Origin: Bacillota bacterium
GTDB taxonomy: Bacteria > Bacillota > Clostridia > Christensenellales > UMGS416
Length of the DNA: 64,000 bases
Reading direction: 5' to 3'
Assembly: GCA_023398815.1 (NCBI GenBank)
Contig: JAEWRW010000015.1
Span: 1 to 64,000, forward strand
Shown: one piece after another, positions 54,101 to 64,000 of the stretch
How positions within the stretch are numbered: the first letter of the stretch is position 1
Layout of the letters: every line of letters starts with the position of its first letter
Program-made: the position numbers and the translations under genes
Notes under the pieces: model-generated
Told to the model about the DNA's origin: nothing
The model's input: only the letters and a program-made list of their open reading frames with translations
Database searches by the model: none

Positions 54101-54312
54101 GCGGGCTTGGTCGTGGCCGCGTCCGCACCGGTGGTGGTCGTGTCAGCAAAGTACTTCACCAAAAAGATGGCCAGCACCACCAGCACGACCACAATTAGAA
54201 CATCCAGAATACCCCGGCCGGTGCGGCGGGGGGGCTGGGTCTTGCGCGGGGGCTCCGGTGCTCTTCTTTGCGGTTGCTGGGGCGTCCTCCGGGACGATGA
54301 TCTCATGGACAT
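51193..54312 (-). CDS. CotH-kinase-family surface protein with three lamin-tail domains
   Basis: A 1039-residue protein with a Pro/Arg-rich cytoplasmic start, one membrane helix at about 35-55 and a large exterior part. The exterior holds three lamin-tail (LTD) domains near residues 88-200, 240-360 and 400-520 (each opening with xxEVMxxNS or ANR and containing the DWIELYN/GWIELQN motif), a chitobiase/FN3-associated segment (about 555-640) and a CotH kinase domain (about 650-1030). Kinase-like residues are seen in RIRTALQLDLAR, DIDNYIDW and LYDLDWGF. CotH proteins phosphorylate spore coat proteins in Bacillus; this surface form likely has another target. It begins an operon with a polyphosphate polymerase gene. 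The ATG is 7 nt after GAGG. Confidence 0.88.
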   Translation of the reverse strand: MSMRSSSRRTPQQPQRRAPEPPRKTQPPRRTGRGILDVLIVVVLVVLAIFLVKYFADTTTTGADAATTKPAKTSTASATGKAASGSQPVITEVMSANRGTVTTADGEYTDWIELYNPTDKTMSLTGYSLSDNIKKPTKFVFPATTLGPGEFVLVFCTGEDSTKSGEYHASFKLGSEGEEIILTDADGNEVQRLKFGALTPNDSYACAMDALTTWAQTDKPTPGYSNDEKGRELYEKSRRVKDSTVIVNEVMPSNSIVYQDEDGEYCDWVEIYNSSDETVSLEGYGLSNKEEEPKRWEFPKVTIKAHDYVLVYLSGKNRRVADKPLHADFRLNSYSDTILLSNKLGQIVSEVAIKKLDDDTSYGLIPDTEKWQAFTHPTPGKPNTEDGYNDLQSELYSTSLKGLVISEVMSSNSDTLQDDFDEYPGWIELQNRSDKTIDLKGYGLTDKSDELGRWEFPDITLDAGEYMTLYASGRNLTDDDAVSKKKLHTDFTLKATGGVLVLTNPDGQIVDHCLLPALRADLTYARQANNATFEYVTKPTPGAANKSGYPGITPNPIFSLKAGIYTSNQTLELSSADGQSTIHYTLDATVPNSQDKTYTDGLELTGDTVVRATAYREGYLPSNTVSATYLIGEDIKLPIVSIVTDPDNLFDEETGIYAKGSGWTEAFPHFGANFWQDWERPAHVEVIEPDGTVGISQDAGIKIYGQFSRGNDQKSFALIARGEYGNGSFDYKLFPDLPYTEYESFIVRNSAQDANMSRIRTALQLDLARETSEADMQSTRQGIVFVNGEFWGCYDIMEKINEHFLAQHHNVDPDQVDLLEGNGKAKFGSNEEYNELIEYVKNHDLSKQEYYDYVADRVDIDNYIDWACLEIYTVNSDLGNVRFWKPRTEGGKWRWILYDLDWGFFFSTQEKYTSYQDTFSKFLNPKGNGVGNMFSNTLIRGLLKNEKFKEKFIKRFVYHCTVTFETERVLAKIDELTNNIEPYMARDKEKWDNGTVERWKSVQIELLKTFAKVRPEMNLNSMQKYFDLSDAEMDKLLGK

Positions 54313-54396
54313 GGCATTTCCTCACTTCAGACGCTTCCTAGGGAAGCGGGTCGATCGTTACAAAAACGAAGATAATAACACAGACATAACACAATG

Positions 54397-54425
54397 ATTA
54401 TAGATGTCGGAGTGCCGCTATGCAA
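54397..54425 (-). promoter_or_regulatory. Promoter of the CotH-VTC-DUF4956 operon
   Basis: Read leftwards: -35 TTGCAT (54420-54425), 17-bp spacer, perfect -10 TATAAT (54397-54402), placed over the end of the NUDIX gene. A small hairpin CGCTTCC-TAG-GGAAGCG (54332-54348) lies in the leader just before the start codon. Confidence 0.75.
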
Positions 54426-55041
54426 AGCCAAGTTTTTGTATGGCATCCAACATCATGAGGGCATGATCGGACGCGATGGTGCTGCGCACGATGGTGTGCT
54501 GGCCGTTTTTTTCCTCAATATCCGCCCAGGCATGCATCGCTCGCTCGGTATTGGTGGCTTCCATATGATATTGCAGTATACCATTGTTTTCCTGTTTTGA
54601 AACGACCAGATTGCAAAACGCGGCGTCGTCGGCGTCGTCGCCGGCCTGGAAGGACGGTTCCTCATTGAGTACCACGGTATAGGCCACTGAGATAATACGA
54701 AGCCGTGGATCTCGCCCCAGCGTGCCATAGGCACCTAACTGCTGGAGCGGTACGCCGGTCACGCCGGTCTCTTCCATCAGCTCCCGCGCAGCACCCTGCC
54801 CGAGCGTCTCCGTCATCTCCAGGAACCCGCCAGGAAGCGCTAGCATGCCGTAGTAGGGGTGGCGACCCCGCCGCACCAACAGCAGGCGCGGGTTCGGCTT
54901 TTGCCGCACAAAGACCAGAATGTCGGTGGTGACGGCGGGGAGCTCGTATTTTCTGGGGTCATAGCCGGCCAGAAACTCTTCCAGCGTCTGCCCCTTATCG
55001 TCCTTCCATTTTAGGTCTTCTTCCTTCGGGTACCAGAACAT
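54418..55041 (-). CDS. NUDIX hydrolase
   Basis: A 207-residue NUDIX hydrolase. The NUDIX box is complete from GGFLEMTETLG to ELMEETGV near residues 95-118. The N-terminal PKEEDLKW and ALPGG region resembles ADP-ribose or NAD-linked phosphohydrolases. The C-terminal extension follows a NrtR-like or YjhB-like pattern without a clear helix-turn-helix. ATG 55041 is preceded by GGAGG at 6 nt; frames further upstream lack support. It is divergent from secA. Substrate specificity cannot be told. Confidence 0.88.
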   Translation of the reverse strand: MFWYPKEEDLKWKDDKGQTLEEFLAGYDPRKYELPAVTTDILVFVRQKPNPRLLLVRRGRHPYYGMLALPGGFLEMTETLGQGAARELMEETGVTGVPLQQLGAYGTLGRDPRLRIISVAYTVVLNEEPSFQAGDDADDAAFCNLVVSKQENNGILQYHMEATNTERAMHAWADIEEKNGQHTIVRSTIASDHALMMLDAIQKLGFA

Positions 55042-55166
55042 TCCGTGCCTCCGCATGTGTGTATTTTGTATAGTATAACCCGCAAACACCCCAAGACATA
55101 GGCATATGACGAAGAAGGAAAGCGAAAAGTTTCCGGCAGGAAGAAACCCGCGGCAATTGGCCACCA

Positions 55167-55195
55167 TTGCCAGAAGTGCGGTGCGATGGTACAAT
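55167..55195 (+). promoter_or_regulatory. Promoter of secA
   Basis: -35 TTGCCA (55167-55172), 17-bp spacer, -10 TACAAT (55190-55195). The transcript would start about 20 nt before secA. Confidence 0.7.
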
Positions 55196-55223
55196 AATGC
55201 GGTTGAAGGGAAGGATTTTGTTC

Positions 55224-57923
<2,700 letters not shown>

Positions 57924-57977
57924 CGTGCCGCGGCCAACCGACCAGGTTTCCACATTTCATTTGAGAGGGTGAGTTTC

Positions 57978-59082
57978 GTGATACAGCAATTCCAGGCCGA
58001 ACAGCGAGTGAAGGAAATCGCTGCCATCATCAAAGAGGCAGGTGATTCACTTTGACTTCGCCATGCTTGAGAAACAATTGGAAGAACTGCACCAGGACAT
58101 GTCTTCGCCGGATTTCTGGCAGGATGTAGACCGTGCCAACGAGGTCAACCGGAAGATTCGCAACCTTGAGGGCAAGATAGAGAAGTACAACCGCCTGAAG
58201 GGCCGGCTGGAGGATGTGGAAGTCCTGATGGAGCTGGCCTTCGACCACGCCGATGAGGATAGCCAGAATGAGCTGGAGCGGGAGCTCCTCGATCTGCGCG
58301 ACAGCGCCGATACTTTCTGGCTCACGTCAATTCTGCGTGGGCGGTACGACGCCAACAACGCCATTCTGACCCTGCACGCCGGCGCCGGCGGCACCGAGAG
58401 CCAGGACTGGGTGCAGATGCTCTACCGCATGTACACCCGCTGGTGCGAGCGGCGCGGGTTTGGGCTCAAACTGTTGGACTTCCTGCCCGGCGACGAGGCG
58501 GGCATCAAAAGCGTGTCCTTCCTGGTGGAAGGGGAGAATGCCTACGGGTTCCTGAAGGCGGAGAAGGGCGTGCACCGGCTGGTGCGCATTTCGCCCTTCG
58601 ACGCGGCAGCCCGCCGGCACACGTCCTTCGCCTCGGTGGACGTCATGCCCGAGGTGGACAACTCCATTGACATCGACATTCGACCGGAAGACCTGCGGGT
58701 GGATACCTATCGGTCCTCCGGCGCGGGCGGCCAGCACATCAACAAGACCGAATCGGCCATCCGCATCACGCACTTGCCGACGGGTTTTGTCGTGTCCTGC
58801 CAGACCGAGCGTAGCCAGATTCAAAACCGTGAGACTGCCATGCGGATGCTGATGAGCAAACTCGTGGCGAAGCAGGAGCAGGAGCACCGGGACGAAATGG
58901 CCCGTGTGCAGGGCGAACAGAAGAAGATTGAATGGGGCAGCCAGATCCGAAGCTACGTCTTCTGCCCCTACACCATGGTGAAGGACCACCGCACCGGCGT
59001 GGAGACGGGCAACGTCGAGGCCGTCATGGATGGCGAACTGGACGCGTTCATCAACGAGTACCTGCGGCAGTTTGCAGAATAG
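57978..59082 (+). CDS. prfB: Peptide chain release factor 2 (programmed +1 frameshift)
   Basis: Terminates translation at UGA and UAA. The gene is read in two frames: GTG 57978 to CTT 58050-58052 (25 codons), then a +1 shift past the in-frame TGA at 58053 and continuation from GAC 58054 to 59082, giving 367 residues. After the shift the specificity tripeptide SPF is at 205-207 and the catalytic GGQ at 250-252, the same numbers as in E. coli RF2. RBS GAGAGGG precedes the GTG. Taken as one frame from 58042, it would lack its true N-terminus. Confidence 0.95.
58040..58056 (+). promoter_or_regulatory. RF2 programmed frameshift site
   Basis: An internal Shine-Dalgarno-like AGGTGA (58040-58045) lies 4 nt before CTT TGA C (58050-58056). 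Slow RF2 termination at TGA allows the ribosome to slip +1 on CTT, so RF2 controls its own level. Confidence 0.92.
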
Positions 59083-59097
59083 CAGAGGGAACGAACG

Positions 59098-59811
59098 ATG
59101 AAAAAGGCGACGATCTGGGTGTTGTCGGTGCTGGCGAGCGTGGCGCTCTTTCTGGTCATTGTGTTCACTTGCTTCCAGTTGGTGGCCTTTGACGAGGGCC
59201 GTTATACCAAAGCCCAACAGCAGTATAACCTCATGGAAGTCACCGGCATGGACCAAACCACGCTGCAAAAGGTGACCCATGAGTTGCTGCTCTATTGCCA
59301 GGGCCGGCGTGACACGCTAGATATGCAAGCACCCATCAATGGCCAGGTGCGCGAGGTGTTTGACGAGCGGGAGAAGTCACACATGGTGGATGTGCAGCTC
59401 CTTTTCCTGGCGGGGTACAAACTGCGGGCCATGGCCATCGCGGCGTTCTTCCTCGTCGTGCTGCTGCTGACTGCCGTCCACCGCGGGCAGACCGCCCGAG
59501 CGCTGGCGCGCGGTTGGCTGGCGACGATTGCCGTGCTGGGGGTGCTGATGGCCGCCCTGGGCATTGCCATGGCCATCGATTTTACCGGGGTGTTCACCCG
59601 GTTCCATCTGTTGTTCTTCTCCAACGACCTGTGGCTGCTGGACCCGACCTATGAGGTACTCATTCAGATGCTGCCGGAGGCGTTCTTCCTCAGCATTGCC
59701 AAGGCCATCGTGCTGTGGTCGGCTGGGGGGCTGGCGGTCGTCACCGCCGGGGCGGCGGCGCTGCTCATTCGTGCGCGTCGCAAGGATAGGCGGGCGGCGG
59801 CCCATGGTTGA
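59098..59811 (+). CDS. TIGR01906 family integral membrane protein
   Basis: A 237-residue membrane protein with helices near 5-28, 110-128, 140-162 and 200-222 and an exterior loop between the first two. The extracytoplasmic segment has RYNLMEVTGM-like QYNLMEVTGM and FDEREKSHMVDVQ, which is the signature of TIGR01906/DUF1461 proteins. Function is unknown. GCAGAGGG precedes the start. It lies between prfB and tsaD, and the tsaD start overlaps its end by 8 bp. Confidence 0.82.
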   Translation: MKKATIWVLSVLASVALFLVIVFTCFQLVAFDEGRYTKAQQQYNLMEVTGMDQTTLQKVTHELLLYCQGRRDTLDMQAPINGQVREVFDEREKSHMVDVQLLFLAGYKLRAMAIAAFFLVVLLLTAVHRGQTARALARGWLATIAVLGVLMAALGIAMAIDFTGVFTRFHLLFFSNDLWLLDPTYEVLIQMLPEAFFLSIAKAIVLWSAGGLAVVTAGAAALLIRARRKDRRAAAHG

Positions 59812-60811
59812 ACTCCGCCCCGGCTACACCATCCTCGCCATCGAAAGCTCCTGCGACGAGACCGCCGCCGCCGTGGTGCGGGACGGTCGTGTTGTGCTCT
59901 CTGATGTGGTGGCCACCCAGATTGACACCCATCGGCTCTACGGCGGTGTCGTGCCGGAGATTGCCTCACGCCAGCATGTGGAGTCCGTCACTCCCGTTGT
60001 GCGCCAGGCACTGGCAGACTCTGGCCTTGCTCTTGACGCCCTTGACGCCATCGCCGTAACCCGTGGGCCGGGTTTGGCCGGGGCGTTGCTGGTGGGTCTT
60101 TCCTACGCCAAGGGGCTGGCCTGGGCCGCTGGCAAGCCGCTCATTGGCGTCAACCACATGGAGGCCCACATCTGCGCCAACTACCTGGGCACTGAGGTGG
60201 AACCGCCCTTTTTGTGTCTGGTCGTCTCCGGCGGGCACACCGAGCTGCTGGACGTGCCAGCATACGGTGAATACCGCTACCTGGGCGGCACGCTGGACGA
60301 CGCCGCCGGTGAGGCGTTCGACAAGACCGCCCGGGTGCTGGGTCTGGGTTACCCCGGCGGCAAACTCATTGACGAACTGGCCGCCCGTGGCAACGGTGAT
60401 GCCTATGCCTTCCCGCGGGCGCTCCTGAAGGACGACGGCCATGACTTCAGCTTCAGCGGCATGAAGACCGCCGTCATCCAGCTGATGCAGAGGGAGAAGC
60501 CCGAGAACATCGCCGATGCCGCTGCGGCCATTCAGAGTGCCATTGTGGAGGTGCTGGCCGCCAAAACGGTGCGCGCCGCGCAGGCTCTTGGCCACACCCG
60601 CATTGCGCTGGCCGGTGGCGTGGCCGCCAACCGCGGGCTCCGCCGGGCGATGGAGGAAGCCTGCGCATCCAACGGCTGGTCGCTGTTCATCCCGCCCATC
60701 CGTTACTGTACCGACAACGCCGCCATGGTGGCTGCCGCCGCCTATCGCAACGCCTGTGCCGGCCACTTTGCAGACTATGCACTCAATGCCGACCCCTCGT
60801 TGGATTTTTAG
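59804..60811 (+). CDS. tsaD: tRNA threonylcarbamoyladenosine synthase subunit TsaD
   Basis: Transfers the threonylcarbamoyl group to adenosine 37 of tRNAs reading ANN codons, with TsaB and TsaE. The 335 residues show the start ILAIESSCDETA, the metal-binding HMEAH near 115, the ATP-binding region VVSGGHTELL and GGVAANRGLR near 275. Metal-binding DNAAMVAAAA lies near the end. ATG 59804 overlaps the upstream membrane protein by 8 bp. TsaB and TsaE genes are not in the window. Confidence 0.96.
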   Translation: MVELRPGYTILAIESSCDETAAAVVRDGRVVLSDVVATQIDTHRLYGGVVPEIASRQHVESVTPVVRQALADSGLALDALDAIAVTRGPGLAGALLVGLSYAKGLAWAAGKPLIGVNHMEAHICANYLGTEVEPPFLCLVVSGGHTELLDVPAYGEYRYLGGTLDDAAGEAFDKTARVLGLGYPGGKLIDELAARGNGDAYAFPRALLKDDGHDFSFSGMKTAVIQLMQREKPENIADAAAAIQSAIVEVLAAKTVRAAQALGHTRIALAGGVAANRGLRRAMEEACASNGWSLFIPPIRYCTDNAAMVAAAAYRNACAGHFADYALNADPSLDF

Positions 60812-60853
60812 CCGCCGGGCTACCAGCATTTCCCCGACATAAATGCCATCTCC

Positions 60854-60884
60854 ACCGCTTACAGTATCCTGTATGGCGGTTTTT
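60854..60884 (+). terminator. Intrinsic terminator after tsaD
   Basis: A stem of ACCGC/GCGGT and TTACAG-type arms with a small internal loop (60854-60880), followed by TTTTTCTTTT. It separates the prfB-tsaD group from cwlD. Confidence 0.72.
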
Positions 60885-60907
60885 CTTTTGGAAAGGGGAG
60901 GTGGCCG

Positions 60908-61657
60908 GTGCATCGACGGCGCAATCCATTTCTGGCCCTGCTGATGGCGGGGCTCTTGCTGTTGGGCGGCTGTCAGCCCCCGGTAGCCAACGCGGCCGAG
61001 GACGACCGCTTCACCAATGTGTCCAACGCGGTGGCGAACGGCCGAGCAACCGGCGTTGCCGGCGAGGGCAACGGGCTTACTGGCTTCCGCGTGGCCATCG
61101 ACCCGGGGCATGGTGGCATCGACCACGGCGCGGTGGGGGTGAACGGCACCACGGAGGAAGCCATCAACCTGCAGATTGCCACCCAGCTGGCCAAGCAGTT
61201 CACGCTGGCCGGGGCGGATGTGCTGCTGACCCGGGAGGGCAGCGAGGTGGACTACACCGGCACCGCCGACACAAAAAAGCGGCGGGACATGCAGAATCGC
61301 GCCCGGCTCATCACCGCCCAGGACCCGCAGATCGTCATCAGCATCCACCTCAACAGCTACCCCGACGGGCGGTATCGCGGGGCGCAGACCTTCTACCAGA
61401 AGGGCAGCGACGAGGGGAAGAAGCTGGCAGAGGCCGTGCAGCAGGCACTGGTGGAAGGCCTGCCCGGCGACAACAACCGCGGCTGCAAGTCTGGCGATTA
61501 CTTCATGCTCAAGGTGACGGAAAATCCGTCTATCCTGGTGGAGGCCGGCTTCCTCTCCAACGCGGAGGAGGAGAAGCTGCTGGGCCAGGCCGATTACCAA
61601 ACCAAGATTGCCGCGTGCATCTTCCATGGGGTGTGCGACTATCTGGGTGTTCAGTAA
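60908..61657 (+). CDS. cwlD: N-acetylmuramoyl-L-alanine amidase, CwlD type
   Basis: A zinc amidase (Amidase_3) that removes peptides from muramic acid. In spore-formers CwlD helps form muramic-delta-lactam in the spore cortex, needed for germination. The 249 residues begin with a hydrophobic lipoprotein-type signal (LLGGC near residue 21). The zinc ligands follow in AIDPGHGG, the Glu of GTTEEAINL and SIHLNSYP, with catalytic Glu in ILVEAGFLSN. GTG 60908 has GGGGAGGTGG just upstream. The CwlD assignment rests on size, single domain and spore context; a general autolysin remains possible. Confidence 0.88.
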   Translation: MHRRRNPFLALLMAGLLLLGGCQPPVANAAEDDRFTNVSNAVANGRATGVAGEGNGLTGFRVAIDPGHGGIDHGAVGVNGTTEEAINLQIATQLAKQFTLAGADVLLTREGSEVDYTGTADTKKRRDMQNRARLITAQDPQIVISIHLNSYPDGRYRGAQTFYQKGSDEGKKLAEAVQQALVEGLPGDNNRGCKSGDYFMLKVTENPSILVEAGFLSNAEEEKLLGQADYQTKIAACIFHGVCDYLGVQ

Positions 61658-61670
61658 CCCCAACCTGTTG

Positions 61671-61676
61671 TATAAT
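61671..61676 (+). promoter_or_regulatory. Candidate -10 for the flavoprotein-rhaB-mrnC genes
   Basis: TATAAT lies 33 nt before the start at 61710; the matching -35 (TGTTCA at 61648-61653, 17-bp spacer) is poor. Confidence 0.45.
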
Positions 61677-61709
61677 AGTGCCATCGTGTAAACCAATGGG
61701 GGAGATGGC

Positions 61710-62273
61710 ATGATTACCATTTTGTGGGCCAGTCCCAATGATGACGGATTGACCGCTGCCTGTGTGGAGGCCGCTCAACGCGGCGTTGCATCAACTGGGA
61801 TCGCCTGTGATACCATCGCGCTCAACAGTGCGTCCATCGGCATGTGCCGGGCTTGCGGCAATGGCTGGGGCACCTGCCGGGAGCAGCACGAGTGCTGCGT
61901 GCAAGATGGCTGCCAGGCTGTGCACCACCGGGTGCGCCAGGCCGAGGCCATCATTGCCATCACACCCGTCTACTGGGGTGAGATGGCCGAGTCGGCCAAG
62001 TGCTTCTTTGACCGCCTGCGCCGGTGCGAGGCATTGCTGCGGGAGGCTGGGCCCCTCTATGGGCGGGATTTCCTGGCTGTGGCGGCGGCCGGTGGCAGTG
62101 GCAACGGCACCATCAGTACGCTGACGCAGTTTGAACGGCTGGCCAGCCACTTGGGTATGCGGCTCTTCGATGGCATCCCGGTCAAGCGCTTCACCCGGCA
62201 ATACCAGCTGGACACGGTGGAGCGGGCCGCCGCCGCGCTGGCCGCCGCCGTGCGGACGGGAGCTGCCAAATGA
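61710..62273 (+). CDS. Iron-sulfur flavoprotein-like NAD(P)H-dependent reductase
   Basis: A 187-residue flavodoxin-fold protein. The N-terminus ILWASPNDDGLTAA matches the FMN phosphate loop, and ITPVYWGEMA near residue 88 is the isoalloxazine loop. A cluster of cysteines (CRACGNGWGTC then HECCVQDGC, residues about 47-70) resembles the compact iron-sulfur motif of Isf-type flavoproteins from anaerobes. It would move electrons in the cytoplasm; partners are unknown. rhaB overlaps its stop by 4 bp. Confidence 0.82.
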   Translation: MITILWASPNDDGLTAACVEAAQRGVASTGIACDTIALNSASIGMCRACGNGWGTCREQHECCVQDGCQAVHHRVRQAEAIIAITPVYWGEMAESAKCFFDRLRRCEALLREAGPLYGRDFLAVAAAGGSGNGTISTLTQFERLASHLGMRLFDGIPVKRFTRQYQLDTVERAAAALAAAVRTGAAK

Positions 62274-63742
62274 ACCGCAATTACTTGGCATTCGACCTGG
62301 GCGCCAGCTCGGGCCGCGCCATTCTGGGGCAGTTTGATGGCAAGCGCCTGATGCTCACAGAAAAACATCGTTTTCCCAACGGCCCCACCGCCATTCACAA
62401 CCACATCTACTGGGATGTGCTGAGCCTGCAGCGGGAGCTTCGTCAGGGGCTTTTGGCCGCCGGGGTCGAGCTTGCGTCCATCGGCATCGACACTTGGGGG
62501 GTGGACTACGGCATCGTGGGGGCGGACAATACGCTGCTCACCCTGCCCATGCACTACCGCGACGACCGCACCGACGGCATGCCGGAGCTGGCCGACCGTC
62601 TGGTGGGCAACGACGCCATCTACCGCGCTACCGGCATCGCTTTCATGAAGTTCAACACCCTCTACCAGCTGTTGGCCAGCCAGCGCGGGCGCGAACCCCA
62701 TGGCGGCAAACTGCTCTTCATGCCGGATTTGCTGGCATGGATGATGACCGGCACCCTGGGGTGCGAGTACACCATCGCCTCCACCAGCCAGATGCTCAAC
62801 GCCGCCAGCGGCAGTTGGGACACGGCGCTGCTCACCGGCTTGGGCCTGTCGCCCGAGCTTTTGCTGCCGGTGGAGCCGGCTGGCACCCTGCGGGGCAAGC
62901 TCGCTGCCGACTGGGCCACGGGGACGGGGCTCTCTGCCACGCAGGTGGTGGCGGTGGCCGGGCACGACACGGCGTCGGCCGTAGCGGCGGTGCCCGCCCG
63001 GGGGGAGGAGTACGCCTACCTCAGCAGCGGCACATGGTCGCTCATGGGCTTCCTTTCTAAGACGCCGGTCATCAGCGCTGACAGCCTGCGCTGGAACTTC
63101 ACAAACGAAGGCGGGGCCGACGGCAGCTACCGGATATTGAAGAACATCATGGGCCTGTGGATTGTGCAAGAGTGCCTGCGTGCATGGAAGAGCCAGCAGC
63201 CCGACCTGACATTCGCAGGCCTGGTGGAGCTGGCCGAGCGGGAGACGCCTTTCCTGGCCTTTGTGGACCCGGACGCCGACGACTTTTTCGCGCCGGGTGA
63301 CATGCCTCAGCGCGTGCGTGACTATTGCCGCCGTACCGGCCAGCCCGTGCCGGAGTCCGTGGGTGCCGTGGTGCGCTGCGTGTTGGAGTCACTGGCTTTG
63401 AAGTACCGCTGGGCCATGGGTTGCATGGAGCGCTTGCGCGGCAGTCGTCCTGACGCGCTGCACATCGTGGGTGGCGGTTGCCAGAACCGCATGCTCAACC
63501 GCTTCACCGCCAACGCACTGGGTATGCCCGTGGTGTGCGGCCCGGTGGAGGCCACCGCCATCGGCAACCTGTTGGTGCAAGCTTTGGCCCTGGGCGACGT
63601 GGGCAGCTACGAGGAGATCCGCGCGGTCGTGCGTGCTTCCTTCCCGCTGGAGGAAGTCGAGCCCCAGGACGGCGACCAGTGGGACGACGCCTATGGCCGG
63701 TTCCTGCAGGTCTCTGGGCTGGAGGACCCCACCGCCCGATGA
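62270..63742 (+). CDS. rhaB: Rhamnulokinase
   Basis: Phosphorylates L-rhamnulose in rhamnose breakdown. The 490 residues form the FGGY-type kinase fold. Segments include AFDLGASSGRAILG at the start, IDTWGVDYGIV near residue 80, AGHDTASAVAA near residue 238 and VGGGCQNRMLN near residue 400. RhaB rather than FucK or XylB is supported by the DLGASSGR and WGVDYG signatures. It overlaps the flavoprotein gene by 4 bp and the mrnC start by 4 bp (ATGA). No rhaA, rhaD or rhamnosidase is near, so it is detached from its usual operon. Confidence 0.93.
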   Translation: MNRNYLAFDLGASSGRAILGQFDGKRLMLTEKHRFPNGPTAIHNHIYWDVLSLQRELRQGLLAAGVELASIGIDTWGVDYGIVGADNTLLTLPMHYRDDRTDGMPELADRLVGNDAIYRATGIAFMKFNTLYQLLASQRGREPHGGKLLFMPDLLAWMMTGTLGCEYTIASTSQMLNAASGSWDTALLTGLGLSPELLLPVEPAGTLRGKLAADWATGTGLSATQVVAVAGHDTASAVAAVPARGEEYAYLSSGTWSLMGFLSKTPVISADSLRWNFTNEGGADGSYRILKNIMGLWIVQECLRAWKSQQPDLTFAGLVELAERETPFLAFVDPDADDFFAPGDMPQRVRDYCRRTGQPVPESVGAVVRCVLESLALKYRWAMGCMERLRGSRPDALHIVGGGCQNRMLNRFTANALGMPVVCGPVEATAIGNLLVQALALGDVGSYEEIRAVVRASFPLEEVEPQDGDQWDDAYGRFLQVSGLEDPTAR

Positions 63743-64000
63743 CCGAAGCATTTTTCATGCAGTTTCACAGCACCGGCGTGCCCGACGATGTCCGTTCACT
63801 GGCCTATGTGGGCGATGCGGTCTGCCATCTGTTCATCCGCCAGTGGCTGGTGGGTGGGGGTGGTAACGTGCGCGGCCTCACGGCAAAGGCGGCAGCCTGC
63901 GCCTGTGCCCGGGGGCAAGCGGCGGCCTACGAGGCCATCGCGCCCTTGCTCACCGAGGAGGAGGACGCGGTGTTTCACCGGGGCCGCAACGCCAAGTGCG
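63739..64000 (+). CDS. mrnC: Mini-ribonuclease III (partial, cut by window end)
   Basis: A 5'-fragment of 87 codons is present. It reads as Mini-III, a dimeric RNase III domain without the double-stranded RNA-binding domain, which matures 23S rRNA in Bacillota. RSLAYVGDAVCHLFIR includes the conserved acidic residue of the RNase III signature, and FHRGRNAK closes the visible part. ATG 63739 overlaps the rhaB stop (ATGA). The rest lies beyond the right edge. Confidence 0.85.
   Translation, partial: MTEAFFMQFHSTGVPDDVRSLAYVGDAVCHLFIRQWLVGGGGNVRGLTAKAAACACARGQAAAYEAIAPLLTEEEDAVFHRGRNAKC

Noticed and set aside
58042..59082. prfB as a single-frame gene from a GTG at 58042
   Set aside because: It would lose the conserved first 25 residues, and the CTT TGA C slip site with its internal Shine-Dalgarno explains the frame change.
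59966..61738. A 590-codon antisense frame across tsaD and cwlD
   Set aside because: Both sense genes have complete conserved motifs, and the frame lacks any start signal.

Overview
The window looks like a chromosomal segment of a GC-rich, probably endospore-forming member of the Clostridia (Bacillota). The signs are a SPOCS/LysM spore-envelope protein, a CwlD-type germination amidase, LplABC/YesMN-type sugar systems without their own ATPase, a B. subtilis-type ArgR box, the RF2 frameshift and strong AGGAGG ribosome sites. No phage, insertion sequence or CRISPR array is visible. Nearly every base is used by compact operons; the many long antisense reading frames are by-products of high GC.

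Layout. 1-6 kb: the 5S rRNA end of an rRNA operon, a diguanylate cyclase, the SPOCS/LysM protein, a TerC membrane protein, a HAD phosphatase and tRNA-Arg(CCG). 6-29 kb: a plant or host glycan utilisation locus. It has a GH35 beta-galactosidase, a YesM/YesN-like two-component system, a divergent LplB-LplC-LplA ABC importer with three glycosidases (GH-A clan, GH2, GH51), two convergent GH38-type mannosidase-like enzymes and a GntR/LacI-fold regulator. 29-36 kb: a VOC protein, then an arginine operon read leftwards (argC-argB-argD-argF-GNAT) with a near-consensus ArgR box over the argC promoter, and divergently araD plus an SGNH esterase. 36-42 kb: a lipoprotein, a sugar isomerase-like protein, oligoendopeptidase F, an MFS transporter and mannose-6-phosphate isomerase.

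42-50 kb: rplU-rpmA with a leader but without prp, a DNA-repair group (Ogg, AIM24, Fpg, MGMT), a small membrane transporter, a four-module lipoprotein, a toroid-fold protein and a GNAT. 50-55 kb: a CotH kinase / VTC polyphosphate polymerase / DUF4956 operon and a NUDIX hydrolase. 55-64 kb: secA, prfB (programmed +1 frameshift), a TIGR01906 membrane protein, tsaD, cwlD, an iron-sulfur flavoprotein-like gene, rhaB and the start of mrnC.

How the genes fit together. The 6-29 kb locus can sense a sugar outside the cell (YesMN), import oligosaccharides (LplABC) and cut beta-galactosyl, arabinofuranosyl and mannosyl linkages inside. The products are then fed to araD, manA and rhaB elsewhere in the window. 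The points most worth a second look are: a GNAT that could be the missing N-acetylglutamate synthase; a shared core in two promoters that may mark the GntR regulon; a lipoprotein built of four regularly spaced GxW-type modules with a one-module relative nearby; the loss of Prp together with the L27 extension; the CotH-VTC-DUF4956 operon; and an unexplained foldable element with an A-run between the diguanylate cyclase and the SPOCS gene.
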